Assembly: GCA_034231615.1 (NCBI GenBank)
Contig: CM067299.1
Coordinates: 11,957,863 to 12,021,862 of the forward strand
DNA from: Meghimatium bilineatum
Taxonomy: Eukaryota; Mollusca; Gastropoda; Stylommatophora; Philomycidae
Length of the DNA: 64,000 nucleotides
Reading direction: 5' to 3'
This document shows positions 11,351 through 22,725 of the stretch, in pieces; position 1 is the first letter of the stretch, and each line of letters begins with the position of its first letter. The position numbers and the translations under genes are program-made. A model generated the notes under the pieces. It saw only the letters and a list, made by a program, of their open reading frames with translations. It did not search any database and was not told the origin of the DNA.

Positions 11351-12149
11351 ATCACGATGCACTGCTAATGATTCCTTCAAGCTGCCTTTTGTCATCTATA
11401 TTTGATAGCAATGTATAATACATTCTTGATTTTTCTACACGTCTGTCAGAGAATTTCATGACATTATCATCACTTTTACAATATTTTATCACATTCACAA
11501 TATTATCACATTATTTTAATAATCATCTCTAAAAATATGTTGTCATCTTCGTCTTCGTGAATAATATTATTTCTCTTGGATAATACCGTTTGTGTTATCA
11601 TCTAAGGAAAAATTGCACAATCACTATTTTCTAGTAAAAGTATTGTCATAATCTTCTGTGAATATAATATTACACTGTTTTTTAGAATAACGAGTAATTA
11701 TCGCTATTCTAGTAGGCTTACTTTGTCATGACATAAACACAATAAGTTGTCATTATTTTAATTTGAACAATATTACTTCTGTAGAAGAACACGGTATATT
11801 CACAAATATACGATTTTCTTGAAGAGCACTGCTTTATTGTCGGAACTTTAATATTCCAACGTTAATTATACAATTATATAGTCTCTCGAGACTCATTCTA
11901 CACAAGTGTAGATACTCAACATTTTCCAAGATATTTATCGGAGGTAGATGCAAAATGTAGATGTAATGACAATCACGGAAAAAGCAGTCACTTTTGAAAA
12001 ATGACAATTCCACGGAACTGTATAATTGACGATGGACTATTATAACGAGAATACTTCATGAGTCCCGTTTCAGCATCACTGTTTGAACAATATCGCTTAG
12101 TTGAGAGAACACAGTATCTTTTTTAAATAGTTGGTCAGCACTACTGCTA
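11351..12149. other. Very A+T-rich, no feature recognised
   Basis: Unassigned, with scattered ACAATATT and TATCACATT words but no clear period. Confidence 0.4.
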
Positions 12150-12558
12150 AAATACGTAACTAGTGTCATCTCATCACACTATTTATCGGGTGCTATCTCA
12201 TCACAATACTTAACTAGTGCCATCTCATCACAATACTTAACTAGTGCCATCTCATTACAATACTTAACTAGTGCCATCTCATTACAATACATAACTAGTG
12301 CCATCTCATTACAATACATAACTAGTGCCATCTCATTACAATACATAACTAGTGCCATCTCATTACAATACTTAACTAGTGCCATCTCATTACAATACTT
12401 AACTAGTGCCATCTCATTTAAATACATAACTAGTGCCATCTCATTACAATACTTAACTAGTGCCATCTCATTACAATACTTAACTAGTGCCATCTCATTA
12501 CAATACTTAACTAGTGCCATCTCATTACAATACTTAACTAGTGCCATCTCACCACAAA
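12150..12558. repeat. Minisatellite, 27-bp unit x 15
   Basis: Units of ACTAGTGCCATCTCATTACA plus ATACTTA. The middle units are nearly identical, differing in CTTA/CATA and TTACA/TCACA; edge units are diverged. On the minus strand it reads as 9-residue repeats (MALVKYCNE), a period-27 artefact. Confidence 0.97.
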
Positions 12559-12984
12559 ATCTTCATAAATGTAACTAAGAACACATTGTCACTCTCGCCC
12601 TAAACGCTTTCCCAAAAATATCACGTTTTATTGTAAAGATTTCTATATCTTCAAACACATCGAAGGGTCAGATGTTCAGATATTGAGGACAGATTAGATA
12701 TATCATGTCTGACCATAAATTATGTAAAAAGTATTCTGCCAATTTGTTACCCCTTTCCCCTTTCATCCATTTTTCAACAATATTCAAGAAGTCAGGGATC
12801 TCACTACTGCTTAATTATGTTAAAATATGTGAAATCTCCGTTACCCCTTTAAAAATAATATTTAGCTGAATAAGTACATGAAACCTATACAATATTTGGC
12901 TGAATAAGTACCATAAAAAATGGCCCAGCATTCCAAAAAATGAGAACCAAATTTTGCAATGGAAGTCTATCAATGCAAACCCGA

Positions 12985-13412
12985 ATTCGAGTGCTGAGAT
13001 GTTATATAGAACCAATTCTTTTGTATGGATATGAAGCATAGACTAAAAACAAGAAAATTCAAAGCGAATTAGAGGCTCCAGAGATGTGGTTTCTGAGACG
13101 AATGATGAAAATACAATGGCCAAAAAAACTAATGCAGAGGTTCTCATTGATGCTGGCGTAAAAAGATCAATCATATCAAACATTAGAGGCAGACAGTCAA
13201 GGTTTCTAGGGCATGTGCTGAGAAGAACACAGCTTGAACACTAATAACCACTGGAAAGATCAAAGGGAGAAGAGATAGGGGACGACAAAGAGAAAAGTTA
13301 CTAGATGTATCGTGACACGGTAGAAGCTCACCAACCGCGCTTATTGACAACACAAAAGACGAAGAGACGTGGAGAAACATGATCGCCTACACCAGTCGGC
13401 ATGACACCTGAT
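12985..13412 (+). mobile_element. LINE-C relic, C-terminal region
   Basis: Plus-strand frames give IEPILLYGYEA, then EAPEMWFLRRMMKIQW, then SRFLGHVLRRT, then KGRRDRGRQREKLLD, then WRNMIAYTSRHDT and stop, followed by TGATTGATTGAT. This is the typical order for the tail of a LINE endonuclease-RT ORF: a YG-E-W segment, an E-M-x-x-L-R-R-M helix, GHVLRR, a basic GRxR tail and a final Trp block. Several stops and frameshifts are present. Confidence 0.8.
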
Positions 13413-13613
13413 TGATTGATATCCTATTCAGGACGTAGCCATCAAACCAGCATTTTATGGCTGTGGTGATTTTCTAGACAATATAACTACGTTCAGTAGT
13501 TTGCCATTGCTTTCTGAACGGTCTGGATGCAGAAGTACCTCTGGCAGAAATCGAATTCGGTACCTTGGCCGTCACAGAAGCGCTTTGTACCACTTCGCCA
13601 CAGAGCAGGACAA
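13413..13613 (-). mobile_element. tRNA-derived SINE (SINE-X)
   Basis: On the minus strand the head holds an A box TGGCGAAGTGG (13590-13600) and a decayed B box GAATTCGATTTC (13547-13558), about 43 bp apart as in tRNA promoters. The body follows with GCAATGGCAAACTACTGA and GAAAATCACC, and the tail is ATCAATCAATCA. Its 3' tail abuts the TGAT tail of the LINE-C relic head-on. Confidence 0.6.
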
Positions 13614-13896
13614 TACCATGAACCTACACAATATTTAGCTGTATAAGTGAGATGAACCTACACAATATATAGCTGTATAAATGAGATAAACCTACACAAT
13701 ATTTAGCTGCATAAATGAGATAAACCTACATAATATATAGCTGTATAAATGAGATAAACCTACACAATATTTAGCTGCATAAATGAGATAAACCTACACA
13801 ACATTTAGCTGTGTAAGTGAGATAAACCTACACAATATTTTGCTGTATAAATGAGATAAATACACACACATATTTAGCTAAATATGTGCAATAAAC

Positions 13897-13970
13897 GTAC
13901 ACAATTTTATTGGTGTGCAAAAACACTTTTGTTGACGTCAACGTTCGTCAAACACTATAAAAAACACAAA
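13897..13970 (+). mobile_element. MITE-3 fragment
   Basis: TTATTGGTGTGCAAAAACAC, then TTTTGTTGACGTCAACG and TTCGTCAAAC match segments at 28785-28850, 39330-39425 and 63596-63640. A 113-codon open frame runs through it (13884-14225) but shows no domain. Confidence 0.5.
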
Positions 13971-14609
13971 AGAACAAAAACTAGCAAGTTTATAACTAGT
14001 TTAAAACCAAGTAGTTTTCATCTACTAATATCTGAAGCTAACCACAAGCCCATACTCAACAACGTGTTAGTTGAATTGATCTTAAACGAATTCATGGCAA
14101 CAAATATACCAACAACTGACAGATGTGGGCATCGATCAGAGTCTAGTTTCAATTACATTTTAATTGTCATATTTTACACAATTATACTAAAGCCGACTTT
14201 AGCAAGAAACGTATATCAAATATGAAAGGATGTGGATAAAATACAAAGATCATTCTACAACTTTCCATGTGATCCCATTGGTTAGAGTTGCAGACAGTTC
14301 CAGAATTTTGTGAAATGTTTACGCAGAAAAGTGGGAATGGTTGAATATGTTTTGTGAGCAGGGTAGACAATTGTGTTTACATTGTATTGGAGATACGAAT
14401 GTGAGAAAATAGAATGTATTTGTTATATACTAGTAAAATGGGAATAGTTCTAGAAAAATAGTACGTGTGTTTTCGCGGCGTTTGCTTGTAATACATGATA
14501 TTCTGTCGTGACATACTATACAGGATATATTCTGTTTAAACACGGTGTGTCGTATTAGTGGTGACGTGTGTAAAACTGAAGGTCACGTGGTCTTTATTTT
14601 GCTAGTTAG

Positions 14610-14648
14610 ATGGTGCAGGAAATAGATCTCAGTGAGTCATACTTGAAG
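14610..14648 (+). CDS. Possible 13-codon exon (weak)
   Basis: ATG followed by 12 sense codons (MVQEIDLSESYLK) ends exactly at AAG|GTGAGT, a good splice donor, in phase 0. The preceding TTTTGCTAGTTAG could also serve as an acceptor, making it an internal exon. No partner exon was found and the length is too small to prove. Unrecognised. Confidence 0.15.
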
Positions 14649-14754
14649 GTGAGTGAATATACGTCTAGGCCGGGAGGGAGATGGGAAGAGAATCTTGGGG
14701 GTTTTGTTTCCGAGGACCTGACTGAACATTTTTTCGAGCATGACCGTTTCAATA

Positions 14755-14961
14755 GAGACCTTCCAACAGACTAATTAGGACCTCATTCGTTACGTTTTTG
14801 ATTATTGTTCGTCTTTCTGTTGGTCACTATCTGTATACGTGGAATTACATACCAAAAAATTCCAAGGAGACACCAAGTTTGTAAATAGTCACCAACAGAA
14901 AGCCAAAAAATAATAAAAAAGGAAGGAATTGGGTCCTAATTAATTCTGTAGGAAGGTCCTC
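14755..14961. mobile_element. MITE-1 copy A, complete foldback element
   Basis: Terminal inverted repeats of about 75 bp: left GAGACCTTCCAACAGACTAA and AGGACCTCATTCG; right, read inward on the minus strand, GAGGACCTTCCTACAGAATT and AGGACCCAATTCC. TA lies on both sides (14753-14754, 14962-14963), as for Tc1/mariner-type elements. Nearly the whole element can fold into a hairpin. No transposase is present. Confidence 0.85.
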
Positions 14962-15296
14962 TAAACTTCCACCGATTTCGGGTAGAGCATGACAGTATAC
15001 GACATACTGGATAAAGAGAAATCAAGCATTCTTAATGAGTTATTTGACAATTATCGTGTTTTTCATTGGTTGCTATGATTATATTTGGTCTGGCAGGCAA
15101 TGAAAATCAAGAATATAGTAAAAACTGTCATTTTCAAAGGCTTGATTTCCCTATAGCCAGTAAGTCTTTTCTTGTAAAAGGTCATGGATAGATTCAACAC
15201 ACCCTTCCTTATTCCATTGAATTTCGAGTAATTTCTAACCTCAGAGGCCAGTGCAAATACTAATTTTTCAATAAATCAGATCATGAATAATATTGA

Positions 15297-16556
15297 AAAA
15301 ATCTCGCAGGCATTATACAGTGGAGTAGGTTGATATTCAGGACGGACATCAGTGATGTTTCTAAAAATCTTGCAGACATTATACAGTGGAGTAAGTTGAT
15401 ATTCAGGACGGACATCAGTATTATTTCTACAAATTACGCAGGCATTATACAGTGGTGTAATATTATCCTAATGGCAGGCCGAAATAAGTGATATTAACAT
15501 AAAACTCGCAGGCAGAATACAGCGGAGTATGTTGTCTTCAGAAAGGGCATGCTTGATATTAACATAAAACTCGCAGGCAGAATACAGCGGAGTATGTTGT
15601 CTTCAGAAAGGGCATGATTGATATTAACAGAAAACTCGCAGGCAGAATACAGCGGAGTATGTTGTCTTCAGAAAGGGCATGCTTGATATTAACAGAAAAC
15701 TCGCAGGCAGAATACAGCGGAGTATGTTGTCTTCAGAAAGGGCATGATTGATATTAACATAAAACTCGCAGGCAGAATACAGCGGAGTATGTTGTCTTCA
15801 GAAAGGGCATGATTGATATTAACAGAAAACTCGCAGGCAGAATACAGCGGAGTATGTTGTCTTCAGAAAGGGCATGCTTGATATTAACAGAAAACTCGCA
15901 GGCAGAATACAGCGGAGTATGTTGTCTTCAGAAAGGGCATGATTGATATTAACATAAAACTCGCAGGCAGAATACAGCGGAGTATGTTGTCTTCAGAAAG
16001 GGCATGATTGATATTAACAGAAAACTCGCAGGCAGAATACAGAGGAGTATGTTGTCTTCAGAAAGGGCATGCTTGATATTAACAGAAAACTCGCAGGCAG
16101 AATACAGCGGAGTATGTTGTCTTCAGGAAGGGCATGATTGATATTAACATAAAACTCGCAGGCAGAATACAGCGGAGTATGTTGTCTTCAGGAAGGGCAT
16201 GATTGATATTAACAGAAAACTCGCAGGCAGAATACAGCGGAGTATGTTGTCTTCAGGAAGGGCATGATTGATATTAACATAAAACTCGCAGGCAGAATAC
16301 AGCGGAGTATGTTGTCTTCAGGAAGGGCATGATTGATATTAACATAAAACTCGCAGGCAGAATACAGCGGAGTATGTTGTCTTCAGGAAGGGCATGATTG
16401 ATATTAACAGAAAACTCGCAGGCAGAATACAGCGGAGTATGTTGTCTTCAGGAAGGGCATGATTGATATTAACAGACAACTCGCAGGCAGAATACAGCGG
16501 AGTATGTTGTCTTCAGAAAGGGCATGATTGATATTAACAGAAAACTCGCAGGTATT
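15297..16556. repeat. 65-bp satellite with higher-order trimers
   Basis: About 16 close copies of a 65-bp unit start at 15551, 15616, 15681 and so on to 16526. Key word: ACTCGCAGGCAGAATACAGC. Three older, diverged units at 15297-15480 mark the left edge. Diagnostic sites are G[A/C]TTG at the start, ACA[T/G]A in the middle and CAG[A/G]AAG at the end. They show a 195-bp three-unit period repeated three times (15616-16200). A right-hand block carries the CAGGAAG variant. Confidence 0.97.
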
Positions 16557-16734
16557 ATAACAATTATATTTGTTTATGCAGTTTATCCATCCCGGGATTT
16601 CTGAATGTCACATAGTTCTCTGGAGTATTTTAGTTTTGAATGTAGTTATTCTTTTTTAAGTGGTCAAATACACATCACGACTAGGCAGAAATTGACACTG
16701 GTTCGCTACCCATCCGAGACGATATATGGTACAC

Positions 16735-16845
16735 AGTGTGTCATCACAAGATTGTTTACCCTGGCACAGAGCGTGTCATTACATCATTACACATCCGGGC
16801 ACAGAGTGGGTTATCAAAAGATTGTTCACATGCCATCTGAGTTCA
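16735..16845. repeat. Degenerate tandem repeat, about 34 bp x 3
   Basis: CACAGTGTGTCATCACAAGA, CACAGAGCGTGTCATTACAT and CACAGAGTGGGTTATCAAAA start three units, with ATTGTTTACCCTGG or a variant between. It lies just right of the 65-bp satellite but is unrelated in sequence. Confidence 0.6.
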
Positions 16846-16904
16846 TGCGAAATTTCAGCCACTGATTTGTGAGTACCAACTTCATATAGTGAAAAGTATA
16901 ATTT

Positions 16905-17095
16905 GAGGATCTTCTTGTTCTCCGGCATTCAATCTCAAACTCCCGCTGGATCTTTCCTGTAGCAGGACAATGGTCCAACTAGATTTCCAGCATGATGTAG
17001 TTCAAACAATGGAAATTCGATGTATCGCCGTTTAATTTTCGCCAATTGTCCGACACATCCATCTTCAGCGGTACTTGATAGTCAACATTTAGAAA
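16905..17095 (-). mobile_element. SINE-T copy
   Basis: Read left to right it is the reverse of the family: CTTGTTCTCCGGCATTC, TCTCAAACTCCCGCTGGAT, GTAGCAGGACAATGG, then CCGACACATCCATCTTCAGC. Confidence 0.75.
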
Positions 17096-17198
17096 CGCAT
17101 TTCATGATATCTTAGACTCAGTGGGATTAGATAGTGAGAAACGAGAAGAGATAGTTGGTTGATACATAAATTGTAATATACGATTCTACATCTTCTCT

Positions 17199-17386
17199 GT
17201 AGTAGTACTCGGGCCGTGGTAAGTGATTAGCAAATTTGGAACGCCTTAAAATCTGTTCACGGTAGTAGTACTCGGGCCGTGGTAAGTGATTCGCAAATTT
17301 GGAACGCCTATAAATCTGTTCACCGTAGTAGTACTCGGGCCGTGTAAGTGATTGCAAAGGTGGAACGGCTTAAAGTCTGTTCGGGT
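17199..17386. repeat. 63-bp tandem repeat x 3
   Basis: Units start GTAGTAGTACTCGGGCCGTG at 17199, 17262 and 17325. All carry GCAAATTTGGAACGCC (AAGGTGGAACGGC in the last). Confidence 0.95.
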
Positions 17387-17399
17387 AAATAATATGTCA

Positions 17400-18250
17400 C
17401 GGAATAGGAATGTTAGACAATTTTATAATACACTGTGTTTTTTTTTAATAATGACAACCATTTCCTCCAACTCCTTACACGGCTATTAAGCACGCTGTGC
17501 AGGGTGTGAATAAATGATTTTCGGTGGATAGGCTGCACTCCAATAACACTGCAAATGTCAATTGTAATTGACCTTACCATCTGTCGATGTATTTACAGCT
17601 AAAATGTATTTAGTAGTGGGTGGACAAAAAAAATAACCACAGGAAATGTGCAAATATCATCAACGAGTACAAAAATGCAGCAGTCATTAAGATACACATA
17701 ACACGGCACAAGTAATATAAGATTTGTGTGGAGAGATTGTCATGCAGAAATATGCTCAGTAACCCTAGGTTGATTTTAATTTTTTTAAAAAAGAAATGAT
17801 ATATAATAGAGGACGAATAACAGGTTTGCTTAGAAAAGAACGCGAAGAAAATATAAGACCGTTCAGAATCTATCATTCAAACTTCTCAACGCATATTTCA
17901 AGAAAATATATAGTTCGTAATTCTTACGCCTCCAGTCCGATATTTGTTATAATATTGCGGTTTGTTTTAGGTCATCTTAGTATTCCACAATTTGTTCTGC
18001 AGACAAACATCTTTAGGCCAACTTTTTGTTCTATGGTTAGCTAAACTTGGATAATCTTGTACTATGTATTGTGGTGCCAGTGTAGCTGCTCAGCAAATAC
18101 ATGCCGTAGATTCTCTGAATAGAAAATTACACAAACTTTACAGAATACATCAATGGAATTAATCAGAGGTAGTAATAAACATAGCAACATAATAGAACAA
18201 TGGCTATCCATCCATAACTTATTAATAGAAATAAATAGATGCTTTCAAGA
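17400..18250. other. No gene or repeat recognised
   Basis: Unassigned. Overlapping frames at 17610-17876 (minus) and 17796-18044 (plus) show no recognisable protein. Confidence 0.35.
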
Positions 18251-18589
18251 ACGTATGAATATAACTACTCATCAATGTCTAGAACATATCAGAATAACTA
18301 CTAGTCATTGCCTATAACATATTAATAGAATTACTCGTCAACGTCTAGAACATATCAATAGAATTACTCGTCAACGTCTAGAACATATGAATAGAATTAC
18401 TCGTCAACGTCTAGAACATATCAATAGAATTACTCGTCAACGTATAGAACATATCAATAGAATTACTCGTCAACGTCTAAAACATATCAATAGAATTACT
18501 CGTCAAAGTCTAGAACATATCAATAGAATTACTCGTCAACGTATAGAACATATCAATAGAATTACTCGTCAACGTCTAGAACAAATAAA
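18251..18589. repeat. Minisatellite, 33-bp unit x 10
   Basis: Units of CATATCAATAGAATTACTCG plus TCAACGTCTAGAA. Left edge units are diverged. The 33-bp period encodes an 11-residue repeat (NRITRQRLEHI) that should be treated as an artefact. Confidence 0.95.
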
Positions 18590-18637
18590 TAAAACAAAAA
18601 TAAATACACATTGCATATTAATAAAACCACGCATAGT

Positions 18638-18882
18638 TCATTTCATAGTGATTTCATTCAAACTCATTTCACCGTGATTTCATTCAAACTCATTTCACCG
18701 TGATTTCCTTCAAACTCATTTCAGCGTGATTTCATTCAAACTCATTTCATAGTGATTTCATTCAAATTCATTTCATCGTGATTTCATTCAATCTCATTTC
18801 ACCGTGATTTCATTCAAAACTCATTTCACCGTGAGTTAATTCAAACTCATTTCATAGAGATTTTATTCAAAATCATTTCATA
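18638..18882. repeat. Minisatellite, 26-bp unit x 9
   Basis: Units of ACTCATTTCACCGTGATTTC plus ATTCAA, only 50 bp from the 33-bp array and unrelated to it. Confidence 0.92.
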
Positions 18883-18902
18883 ACATTTTTTTTGACCACG
18901 CG

Positions 18903-19005
18903 AAAGCCATGCTGAATTACGAATGTGTGAATATGAAAGGCGCATGCGTCGCAGCAAGCATATTACAACGAAACACACATTCCATGCTCCAAACTACATA
19001 TTTTT
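18903..19005 (+). mobile_element. SINE-T fragment, decayed
   Basis: GCCATGCTGAATTACGAATG, TATGAAAGGCGCATGCG, GCAGCAAGCAT and ACACATTCCATGCTCCAAAC follow the order of the SINE-T consensus (compare 53975-54120). The 3' half is lost. Confidence 0.45.
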
Positions 19006-19294
19006 GACCAGAAAGAGTGCAGAATGAACGCACACGAGGAAGTTAACTGTGCTCAAAGGCTTCTGCATAGACGATAAGTCAATTTCTACTTGATGAGAGC
19101 CTCATCTTTGGCATAAGCATTCCTGGAATAACTTAACACAAAAAATGTAGCCAACGTGAGATATGGGAACATCTCAACACCAAAGAAAACCATATGGATA
19201 AGAAATTTTCTATTCCTGCTGCTATGCGTGTTTTCAGATAAATAGTTATATTTTGAGAACATGCGTAATGTTGTGTGATAAATACAGAGGAAAA

Positions 19295-19336
19295 CAGAGA
19301 GAGAGAGAGAGAGAGAGAGTGAGAGAGAGAGAGAGA
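19295..19336. repeat. (GA)n microsatellite
   Basis: GA run of about 40 bases with one GTGA interruption. Confidence 0.95.
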
Positions 19337-19377
19337 AAATGATTGTGTGATGCTGAAAACTGTCCATTACACCAATA

Positions 19378-19466
19378 AGTGTTTTCATTTAGTGTTTTCA
19401 TTTAGTGTTTTCATTTAGTGTTTTCATTTAGTGTTTTCATTTAGTGTTTTCATTTAGTGTTTTCAA
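19378..19466. repeat. Perfect 14-bp tandem repeat x 6
   Basis: TTTCATTTAGTGTT repeated without error, so very young or recently homogenised. Confidence 0.97.
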
Positions 19467-20087
19467 TGACAAAAATATGTTTACTGAATTTTTCAATTGT
19501 ATTATGTTTATGTCTACATAATATATATATATAACCAATAGAACACGTTGTTTATTAATGTTTCTAAGATTGTGGTACCCATTTCTCTATCATATGTGGT
19601 ATTGATGGGGATGGCGAGAAGTGCATTTGGCTGAAACTGAATGCATGGGTAAATTAGCCCAGATATACATACTGAATAATTCATATTAATTAAGTGAGCT
19701 GATGCAAATATTTTTTTTTAAATGTACATTTCTTGTAAGAATGCAGACACTTTAAATTTGCATATTTTTAGAAACGAAAACGGTGTATACAAATTTAAAT
19801 AGATCCAAAATAGCATAGAAATCATGTAATATCTTGAAAGATTCATTGATCCATGTAAATTGTGAATTTTAAAACAGTGAGCACGGCATATGTCGACATT
19901 TTTTATTATAAGAAAACTAGGACATGTAATATAGAGTTTATACATTTTGAACACGTGTATGTAAACCAAGCAATTTACGCGATTAAATTCTTTGTAAATT
20001 AATGTTTTATATAACTATGACATATTGGCCGAGAAAAAATTAAGTAAAAAAAAGTATGACAAGACACCAAACAGGAATATGTTTCTA

Positions 20088-20345
20088 TAACAATAAGAAC
20101 AAAACGATAGAGGTATATCGGACATTTACTTTGAATACATGAAAACAGAGTGTCATTGCATGCATTAAAATGAGCTCCAGATGGAAAAAGAACAAGAGAA
20201 AGACAGAGAGAGACTTACTAGAACAACTATCAAAGAGGATGTGGTTATGGGTCTCTAGAAGATGCAAGAATTTCACATAGAAACATCACATGTTTCGAAC
20301 TTGAGAGCTCTGATTTCTGGCCTATACACAGTGTTCAGCGGTGAT
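20088..20345 (+). mobile_element. LINE-D 3' relic (first of a pair)
   Basis: GAACAAGAGAAAGACAGAGAG, AACAACTATCAAAGAGGATG and GAGAGCTCTGATTTCTGGCC match the 58.6-58.9 kb LINE-D copy. The underlying motif is the W-x-P-D-G-x-x-x-R-G-R-P tail of the RT ORF, here full of stops. Confidence 0.65.
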
Positions 20346-20394
20346 GAAACATACTAGATAATTTGATAGATGGATGTAAAATACTAAACATCAA

Positions 20395-20670
20395 TATATT
20401 TCTACAATAATAAGAAAACGAAGGACTGTTTTCTGACATGTACTTAGAATGAATCAAGACAGCCTCTACAAGCATTAACAAAAGTACCAGATGGTAAAAG
20501 AAATAGAGGAAGACCAACAGAAAATTGTAAAAGAATAACCATCAAAGAGGGTATGACTGCGTCTTAACAATATGGAAGAATAACGCAAAGTAGCATCACG
20601 TCGTTCAAAATGGAGAATAATGGATGATGTCCTGTCATATGAAACGTATTGCGTACTGAAGGGACATAGG
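20395..20670 (+). mobile_element. LINE-D 3' relic (second of a pair)
   Basis: Same segment as the preceding relic, in the same orientation 300 bp on: GACATGTACTTAGAATG, ATGGTAAAAGAAATAGAGG, AAGACCAACAG, ACCATCAAAGAGGGTATGAC. The two are too diverged for a recent tandem duplication, so separate insertions are likely. Confidence 0.65.
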
Positions 20671-21724
20671 CATACAGGAGATGCATAGGTTGGCAGACAG
20701 ACACAATGTATTTGTAAAACTGCACGTTGTGACACAAATTCTTAGCCTAGATTAGCCTAACTAATGACAAAACGAACTATTCGATGGTGAGTAATTACAC
20801 ACTCACAATATTTCCAACGCTACATTGCTGCATTGAGTATATGACGACATTTTAGAGTACAGCTTCTCACTTTTCCTACCTCTATTCTAAGGCGAAGATT
20901 TCGTAGGAGAGATTTCTCATTCTCTCGAATTTCATCACTCTGTTTGACCTTTTCTCTTTCTAGCTAAACCATTAGATTATTTTATATTCTGGGACAATTA
21001 TATTCTTTCAGAAGCAATTTCATCAAAGGTGAAATATACATGGTGTCACGTTCTCGACGACCTACACAAATACCTGGCTAATGTATTCAATTTATATGAA
21101 CAGATTAATTACCTTTTTATTCTGCTATTTTACTTCTAACAGATAAGCCTTTATCACAACCTACGCCTACTCACTCCTAATCACAATATTCTGTCTATAA
21201 CACTAGAATTCACAATATTTACCCCAACGCTTAACAATAACATAGGAGCTCCTAACAAATCCAATATGCGGCGAAATCTCCCGACATTACGTTGTACAGC
21301 TTGTACTCCAACAATCCTCTTCACAAAAACTATATAGTTCGAGGAACCATGTCTTGCTTCATGGACAGTTCCCGACTTAATTATGATCACTCAAGATTGA
21401 ATACAATCCGTTATGCTCACGTATATGGACGCATTTTTTAATCGTATTCTTTTGTCCGCAAATGTTGTCATAATGATCTAGTATTACTCTAGTATGCGAC
21501 ACTTAATGTTGGTCAACAATCTCTTCCATAACATTATATTCTATGCTTTCCTAAACTAACAGTTTTTGGCAATATTATATTTTCCCTACCATTCTCGTGT
21601 TCGGTCACGACTGGTTGAATATTCACGCTAACTAACTCCATCGATAATCCTGGCTCGTCAACACTTACTAAGTTATTTTCTTACTAAAGGACAGGTGAAT
21701 TTAGTATTATCCTTCGTCAATTTT
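20671..21724. other. No confident feature
   Basis: A 69-codon frame on the minus strand (21181-21390) has unremarkable composition and reads like possible coding sequence around SGTVHEARHGSSNYIVF, but it has no splice sites that I trust and no known domain. Confidence 0.3.
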
Positions 21725-21965
21725 CCTTGTCCGACTCCGGCAAACCCGACAGTCTGTCACACAGAGAACGAAATGCGATGTGTCAGGGTTTATAGCTTTT
21801 CTGCAATAACTGTGACATTGTCCTGGCACGTTCAACTATAAAATGGCTTCCATGTCACTGTAACATTATATACTATGAGGCAGGCAACTTCATCCCTTAC
21901 ACCTCCTTAGTCGCCGTTGACAAATGCATGATAGGCAGCAGTGTTACTGTTCTTTACTTCCATAT
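21725..21965 (-). mobile_element. SINE-T long copy with TACGACATGC-type core
   Basis: AGAGAACGAAATGCGATG, TGTCAGGGTTTATAGC, then CTTCATCCCTTACACCTCCT, TAGTCGCCGTTGAC and GCAGTGTTACTGTTCTTTAC match the order at 50055-50250. It shows that SINE-T extends beyond the common 150-bp part. Confidence 0.65.
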
Positions 21966-22031
21966 CGAGTCACGTGCGATATTCATTTTCATTGGAGTTA
22001 CAAATGTTATCTCGTTACATGTCCAAACAAC

Positions 22032-22126
22032 GAAAACCGCTAAATTATTGAAAACCGCTAAATTATTGAAAACCGCTAAATTATTGAAAACCGCTAAATT
22101 ATTGAAAACCGCTAAATTATTGAAAA
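22032..22126. repeat. Perfect 18-bp tandem repeat x 5
   Basis: AAAACCGCTAAATTATTG five times without change. Confidence 0.97.
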
Positions 22127-22586
22127 ACTAGTGGCCAATATTTGCTTCAATTTTAACACAGTTATTGCTATAGCAATAATTTTGCTGAAGTATTAGCCTA
22201 TATGTAAAGATAGTAAAGTGTTATGCGGGAATAACATTATGCACAGTTTCAAAGTTAGTCGTCAGATTATCATCACTGCAAACTGGACTCGTCCATAGTT
22301 GCTCCGATGTCTCCATGAGTGTAACCACGATTACACTTCTTGTGACAGTTTCATACATTAGTTTAAATGTACACATTCTAGAATACAAAGAGATTAAATT
22401 ACATCAGTAAGAATCATAATTGTAATAATTAAAACACCACAACATTTATTACAAAATATATCGAAAAAAACACCACTACTTTCAATTGTTGAACATGTAT
22501 TATTCATTTCTTCCATAATAAGTCACATGTACCTAGGCCCACATATACGCCAACTGCCCCACCACAAATGCTTCTTAATACACTAA

Positions 22587-22603
22587 CCCCCCCCCCCCCC
22601 CCC
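22587..22603. repeat. Poly-C run
   Basis: Seventeen consecutive C about 120 bp left of the assembly gap. Confidence 0.95.
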
Positions 22604-22725
22604 AAGGATTCAGCGCCCACTTGAGGGGCAGGTAACGCGCACTTTGGGAAACTATGGACAAGAGTGACGAAACAACATACCATGTTAATAGTTACTTAGT
22701 TCCTTTTGGGCCACAGATAAGACAC

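Larger units (their letters stand above)
12843..13900. repeat. 34-bp minisatellite, interrupted
   Basis: The main block is 13617-13900, eight units of AACCTACACAATATTTAGCT plus GTATAAATGAGATA. Two older units lie at 12843-12910 (AATATTTAGCTGAATAAGTA). Between them sit a LINE-C relic and a SINE. TACCAT occurs at both junctions (12909-12914 and 13614-13619), a possible short target duplication. Confidence 0.85.

Noticed and set aside
12179-12547. 122-codon minus-strand frame of MALVKYCNE repeats
   Set aside because: It lies wholly in the 27-bp minisatellite; a period divisible by three keeps a frame open by itself. The same holds for frames in the arrays at 7.1, 18.4, 22.0, 30.9, 36.0 and 62.6 kb.
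13884-14225. 113-codon plus-strand frame
   Set aside because: Starts in a minisatellite, runs through a MITE-3 fragment, and shows no domain or splice sites.
15297-16556. CRISPR-like regular array
   Set aside because: Units are head-to-tail with no unique spacers, in an animal genome with SINEs. It is a satellite.
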